Shown in pieces: positions 58,455 to 64,000 of a DNA stretch of 64,000 bases. Location of the stretch: assembly GCA_023052935.1 (NCBI GenBank), contig CM041292.1:89511169-89575168 (forward strand), written 5' to 3'. The notes under the pieces are model-generated. The model did no database searches. It saw only the letters and a program-made list of their open reading frames with translations, and had not been told where the DNA came from. The translations under genes and the position numbers were made by a program. Every line of letters begins with the position of its first letter. Position 1 is the first letter of the stretch. The DNA is from Piezodorus guildinii (lineage: Eukaryota > Arthropoda > Insecta > Hemiptera > Pentatomidae).

Positions 58455-60601
58455 TTGATGTAATTTGACTCTATCATTCTTTTATGTACATATTGTGTGA
58501 ATGTGGTCTCATATCACTATTATTAATGTTCATTAAGAAACAAATCGTAATATATCTCAATTAATATTTAAATAAAAAAAAGAAACTTTTATCGAAAGAA
58601 TGCTGCAATCAAAAATTACAAATTTTAAGTGGAAGACGAAAACAGTGGTAAGTACATCTTTCGTTACTCTTATCCTATCCATCCAAAAGTAGACTAATTC
58701 CTAAAGGGAAAAGGTTTGCTCTCCAACAAAGATAAGTCCTGGCCTGAACAATCCCTATGATATCTGGATTACTTCAAAGCTCTGATGATTCAGAGTAGTA
58801 TTCTCCAGGTTATATATCTATAAGCATAAAATAGGCCATGCTTTCTCATCTAGGTCCTAACCTTATGAAACTCCCTCCTATAAACCTTTTTCCGACGTCG
58901 GGAGCCCCAAGCAAGTTAGTATCATACATAAGTTAAGTCTAGGTTTTATTTATTATAGTTCGAGAAGTCATCCTGCTCATCAGATATTTCTAAAGGCTAG
59001 TATATTTTTTTCTGGATTACTTGTGAAATAAGATTTAAAATATAATTGGATCAAAATTGTCCAGTCTTTAGTCAGCATATTTATATTTCGCTTTTTTCAT
59101 TTACTTGCTGACTCATTTTATATGCTGCTGTTTTATTTTATATGCTGCTGTTTTATTTTATATGCTGCTGTTTTATTCAAATCAATGAGGGATCTTATCT
59201 AGAAAATCCTTCAATTTCCATCCGGTTTTTCTTAATGCATTATCGTCCTAATTAAATAATAGGCATGCAAGGTAATTACCCTGTTCCCAGCCTTTTCTGG
59301 TTTCAAAGCTATCAGTCGTGTCACCTTTCATTCGAACTGTGCATTGTACTTTCTACATTCTAGATGTCATCAGGCGCTTCTTGGTAATGATTCCTCAAAA
59401 AGATCATGGATCCGGTTCATTCGTTTTTTCTTCATCGGCCATCCGAAAGTTCATCAACAGTTATTTGTGTGTATACAATATTCCTTGCCCTTTCTATGAT
59501 TTTTTTTGTGGAGAATATCTGGTCTAAGGTTGACTTATCTCTCATGAAGCGTGTCAGATACCTTTTGATATTATACTCAGCAAAATTTATAACAATCCGG
59601 ATAATCCGGACGATTCTATTTCCCCATGAAACGAACTAATAGAACCTCCGTGCATCTTAAATTTGATCATTTGTTCCTAGTGAATCTAATTTGAAATGTT
59701 AAAATAGCGAAGTTTACGAATGCATTTGTCTTAAAAATTGAGAAAGAAACAAACTAAATAACGAGAAAAAAGTAAAAATAACAAGAAAGAAACTAGTGAA
59801 CATAAACAGTACAAATTAAAAACTGTAAACCTTGTTGAAAACAACGGCTCGGTTAAGACAATTGATCTGACCAATATGGACGTCTGGGTCTGGGATAATC
59901 TCCCTGAATTATCGATTATACCTTTACATTTCTCATATTCGTACATAAAGTTGTGACAGAGTCAATAGTAGATGTGCCTTTTGACTCTCATAGGAGATAT
60001 GAGATGAGGTTCCACAGATCGTGTATTTTGTAAGAATTACAATAATTATAATATCCTTTGATATTAGATATTATAAAGAGAACCTGTCTATGAGTAAAGT
60101 GGTTATTGTTCGAACGCAAATATTTATTTAAACAAACGACAACTTTTATATCTCCTCAAATCTTTTACCTTATTTCTACGGCATGTCTTGTGATTCCTGA
60201 AGCTCTTGGAGATGTTCGATGACTATCTATCTATATTTTATGAAAAATCTAAACCAACATATTCTTTTTTTTTTTTTTTTTTTTGTGTGTAATCTTTGCT
60301 ATACTTGGAACATTTAAATAGTCTATGAAACCAAACTCATCTTCATTCATTAGTATACGATGCATTAATTAAGCTATGGAATAACTAATTGACGTTTAAT
60401 CTCATTTTTGAACATTCGTATTTTGTATTTATTTCTTGAGCGATGAGTAACAGAGATAAAGTAAGATGAGTAACAGAAAAACTTATATTTCGTAATAAAC
60501 AAAGAATAATGCTTTAAATGAATAACTGTGTATGTTCTTTGGTTCTGTGAGTAAAGAAACAAGGATTTTATGGTTTTCTGGATTTTGTAAACATAGTAAG
60601 A
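58451..60601. other. Intergenic interval with one short tandem repeat
   Basis: AT-rich. Short frames (for example 59318-59639) have no support. A T run is at about 60266-60284. Confidence 0.45.
59113..59176. repeat. 22-bp tandem repeat, three copies
   Basis: The unit TTTTATTTTATATGCTGCTG is repeated three times with the last copy ending in TTTTATT. Confidence 0.93.
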
Positions 60602-60701
60602 CAATTTTTTTAAAAAAAAACAATATCAGTTTATTGAAACATAAAAGTCGAACAATAACAACAACAAAAACAAATCATTATAACGAGAGAAAGAAAATAG
60701 A

Positions 60702-63246
60702 TCAACCCCATGGGTACTCAAGAGACTTGTGGTAGGGGATGCCGGCGGCAGCTACGTGGTTCAGGACAGCGTTAGCGGCGGCTGCTTTGGCGGCAGTCTT
60801 CTGAATCTGATGGGAGGCCAGCTGGCTCCTCTGCGAAAAGGTAAGTTGCAATTTTAGATCTTATGCACATGGAACTGAAGGGCTTAAGATGATAAAAAGA
60901 TCAACATGTGTATTCATGTGTGGAATGTTTATAAGGAAGATACAAAGGGGAAAAAACACGATAAAGTACTGACCTGGATGGCGGCTGCAGCCTGGGCGGC
61001 GGCCTCGCTACGCTGAAGAGCTGCTGCTGCTGCTGCTGCTGCCTCCTGGCGGTGGAGGGCGGCGGCTGCGGCCTCGCTGCGCTGGATGGCGGCGGCGGTG
61101 GCGGCTGCTGCCTCACTGCGCTGGATGGCAGCCGCTGCTGCCGCCTCCTTGGCCGCCGCGATCCTCTGCTGGACCAGGACCGCCTCCTTGGCGTGCTGCA
61201 CCCGCTGCTGGGCCAGGGCCGCTGCTGCAGAGGCCTCCTTCGCTGCTGCCAGTGCGTTCGCTACCTCCGCCGCGTGGGCTGCCGAAGCGCTTTGCAACGC
61301 GATCGTGTGAGCTGAGCTCTATAAAGAAAATAAGATAAGCATATTTGTAAATATTATTTCTTATTTAGCTGACTTAGGAGGTTTAGTATTTCGCAATTTC
61401 TCCACAAATGTCACCTTGAAGAAATTATTAGAATCTGACAATACACAACACTAGTTAAGTAATAGAAGAGTTTCTATCAGGGGACATATTCGACATTTCT
61501 AGAGGGCGCGAAATTTAAGAGGCGATGTAATTTTATTAATAGAGGATTTCAAAATAGTTTTTTTTTTAAAATAATAAATCAAGTAACCAAAAAAAAATTG
61601 TTTAATACTCATAAGAAGATCTAAGGGATAATTATAGGTTTTATTAAATATTGACGTATTCATGTGAGCTTAGAATTACTAGTCATGAAATCAAATATTT
61701 CATAGAGGAAAAAATAGTTTAAAATATTTAAATTTATTAACAATTCATATAAATGTATAAAAAAAAAATTATATGAAAAAATAATAATTTATATGAATGA
61801 TATATGAAGGTAACCGGCGCTTAAAATTACCTACCAGCTACCGAAAATCGGAGTTAGCCTGGATGTATTTAACAAGATTGCATTTTTATTAGGAATTAAA
61901 TATTAAATCATGACAGAGCTAAGATACCAATTCGGATCTACCACAATAAAATATAGCACTATAGAGCTCTGGCAGTATATGCTTCGGAATATGTTTTCCA
62001 TAATTCTGGTGTAGTACATCTCTAAAACTCAAAGTACTATATAGTGCAAAGAATCATAAGATTTTCAACTCTCATCCTCTGAATAGTACTGATAAGAGGG
62101 TTTATAACTCTTGAATCAGTAAAATTAACAATTATATAACCTTTATTTTTATTTATTTATATTTTTTTTTAACCACCCTGGTTAAGAGCCAACGTACTTC
62201 CAATGTATTATTGAGCTAATATCCAATGTAAAACGATAAAAGAAAAAATCTTATTTCGAAGGGGAGACAGAAGAACTTGTTGTTATTACTTACTTTGGTG
62301 AGGGCCAGTTCTTGTGAAATTGGATACCAGGGTTCAGAGCCAGGATAGTAACTTCCATATCCGAGACCTCCAAGTCCTCTCTTCTCGTTGACTTTAGTCT
62401 CTGCAGCAGAGGAGAAAGCAACAAAAAGAGGAATCTGTAATAAAGAAAAATGATTAATAAATTTTAATGATTATAGAATTCTATTTTATATCGTCACCAC
62501 TCAAATCAACTTGTTTCTTCCCTTTCTTTCTCCTTGTTACCAGAGAAGACCCAAAGAAGACTTACAATACGATAGCCGAGAGATCTTCTAAACTAAAAAT
62601 TCAGGACGCTGGTCAAGAAGAAAATAATACCTCACATACGATGGATGCGCAGAAACGCAGTTGCGAATACAAACAAAACCAATAAAAATAATAATATTAT
62701 AGTTTATATTTTGAATGAGAAAATCATAATACTATTCGGTTTGATGTTTTATATCTAAAATTCGTTTTTTTTTTTTTTTTTTTTTTTTTGGAGCTACTAT
62801 GCTATTGCATTGGGCAAGACACACCTTGTGGCAAACCGTCGAATCTCAAACTCTATCAGGAAAGCGGAAACTACTTGAGCAAAAGCCTTTTTTGGAAAAA
62901 GGTTCATTTTGGACCCTCCATTATAGGTTTTTTTTAGCTTTCCTCAAAAGAACCGATTTTCACATTCATTAGTTTGACGAGGTAGGGACGATATATACAC
63001 GCAAACTTTCTTGAAAAAGAAGTATATATAAAATCCTATACATTTTTCAAATAATATTTTATCAAACATTATAAAACTACTTTAATTTTCGATTTATTAT
63101 TTTTGTAGTATTTGAGTTAATATTTAAACCAAGTAAGAAGTATAAAACGAAGTCTCTTTCCCAAAGTAAGCCTTGTATATTAATCCCACGTATATTAGAT
63201 ATTCGAATACTCTAAAATTACACACACACATACATATATATGTATA

Positions 63247-63325
<79 letters not shown>

Positions 63326-63436
63326 ATTCATCTAAATCTATGTTTAGAAGCAATTTGACTGAAATTAAGTTATTATTATTACTAACTGAACTTCTTTAAA
63401 TGATACTGATGAACTTACAATGTAAAAGATGTACAT
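60702..63436 (-). CDS. Alanine-rich secreted cuticular protein B, 210 aa, four coding exons
   Basis: Exons on the minus strand: 63436-63419, 62434-62294, 61318-60974 and 60830-60702. All are phase 0, with GT/AG borders (GTAAGT, GTAAGT, GTCAGT). Signal peptide: MYIFYIIPLFVAFSSA. The mature chain starts AETKVNEKRGLGGLGYGSYY and EPWYPISQELALTK. Exon 3 is the same 345-nt Ala-rich block as in gene A (4 nt differences by eye, one changing Gln to His near its start). Exon 4 has RSQLASHQIQKTAAKAAAAN and ends LEYPWG. It is a paralogue of gene A in the same orientation, with matching exon lengths except exon 2, which is three codons shorter. A structural cuticle role is inferred from composition, signal peptide and gene structure. 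Confidence 0.93.
62762..63010. other. Poly(T) tract and unrecognised GC-richer patch in intron 1 of gene B
   Basis: A T run is at about 62767-62789. The following ~150 bp (GGAGCTACTATGCTATTGC...) is denser in GC but has no recognised identity. Confidence 0.4.
63229..63321. repeat. (TA)n microsatellite in intron 1 of gene B
   Basis: TATG/TATA alternation that becomes pure TA, preceded by a short (CA)n. Confidence 0.97.
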
Positions 63437-63503
63437 GTTTATCCTGATGTTAATCCTCAGAAGGTAACTCAACTGACTGATGCCTATGACTGAAGGGTCT
63501 AAG

Positions 63504-63511
63504 TATATATA
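63504..63511 (-). promoter_or_regulatory. TATA box of alanine-rich gene B
   Basis: TATATATA on the minus strand. A TCAGTCAGT initiator (plus strand ACTGACTGA at 63472-63480) lies about 32 nt downstream, then the ATG at 63436. Confidence 0.85.
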
Positions 63512-63543
63512 GGACTCCTCATAGAAAAAACTCCCCACCCACA

Positions 63544-63591
63544 CTAAAATAATTGCTAATTCCGTTATTTTTTTACTTTCATCTTTTCAAT
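63544..63591 (-). promoter_or_regulatory. Conserved proximal promoter block of alanine-rich gene B
   Basis: Plus-strand CTAAAATAATTGCTAATT...GTT...TTTTTTACTTTCATCTTTTCAAT, shared with 54614-54660. A C-rich stretch (CTCCCCACCCACA) adjoins it on the TATA side, as in gene A (CCACCCCACCCCCTCAC). Confidence 0.7.
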
Positions 63592-63599
63592 CGAGATGG

Positions 63600-64000
63600 T
63601 TACGTGCCTTATTTATTTTGACAGACAGACCCTTTCTTCCCTAGTCCGTTTCTCCCAATAGAATGTAGACCTGACGAGTCCTGAGCAGTTCACTTTTACA
63701 GATCGCTATCGGATGATGACAGTCCCATCCAAGATGATCGCAGGTATGATGGGCTCCATGTTTGGCATCTACTCCTAAAATGCTCCTATTTATTTCATTT
63801 GTAAAAACATTCCTGGACTCCACTATTTAGAAATTACTTTTTATCAGTTACTTTATCACATATTATTTATTATATTTTAAGTCGCTATGCTGATTAGACC
63901 ATGAACCAATCTAGGGCACTTTGAACTCAAGGTTCATACTAAATATTTACATCCTGAAATACTTTCTTCGAAAACTCCAGCAATCAATCACTCTTATATA
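63600..64000. other. Upstream flank of gene B, nothing recognised
   Basis: No supported feature. Confidence 0.45.

Noticed and set aside
50667..63436. RR-type (Rebers-Riddiford) chitin-binding cuticle proteins
   Set aside because: No RR consensus in any assembled exon. The proteins are low-complexity Ala-rich or VPVP types instead.

Overview
The window is arthropod, most likely insect, nuclear DNA. It is strongly AT-rich, full of interspersed repeats and (TA)n microsatellites, and contains spliced genes with the architecture of insect cuticular-protein genes: a TATA box, a TCAGT-type initiator, a 15-18 nt first coding exon that splits the signal peptide, and GT/AG introns. I cannot assign the order from sequence alone. 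No RNA gene, CRISPR array or prokaryotic feature was seen.

Host genes. I could assemble three, all in the right half. (1) 38144-44811 (+): a secreted protein of about 135 aa with VPVP-type repeats, four coding exons. (2) 50667-54505 (-): an alanine-rich secreted structural protein, 213 aa, four coding exons. (3) 60702-63436 (-): its 210-aa paralogue with the same exon phases. The two paralogues are almost identical over the 345-nt GC-rich exon 3 (4 differences by eye) but clearly diverged in exons 2 and 4 and in the introns. They also share a conserved block just upstream of their TATA boxes. The three genes look like a local cluster of cuticle or matrix genes.

Transposable elements dominate the rest. 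A Jockey-like non-LTR family is present at 71-700, 3867-4922, 4936-5135, 24758-25600 and 55036-56378, and probably seeded a 255-bp tandem array at 2905-3720. A different, internally deleted Jockey-type relic is at 5700-7130. An I-group non-LTR element with RT and RNase H (16098-20145, minus strand) has a 16-bp target duplication. RTE-type (49388-50520) and Ty3/gypsy (56379-58205) fragments are also present. A non-autonomous hAT-like element (7835-8949) has a perfect 8-bp target duplication. At least eight copies of a ~0.9-kb non-coding family (possibly Helentron/HINE-like) and several tRNA-derived SINE families are scattered through the window.

The most unusual signals are two independent near-perfect palindromes (17722-17998 and 31289-31500). 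Each arm carries a CTGATGA - hairpin - GAAACGTT core, and the hairpin stem differs between the two by compensatory base-pair changes. The first sits inside the I-group element, which itself sits inside a copy of the ~0.9-kb family, giving a three-layer nest whose relative order can be read directly.
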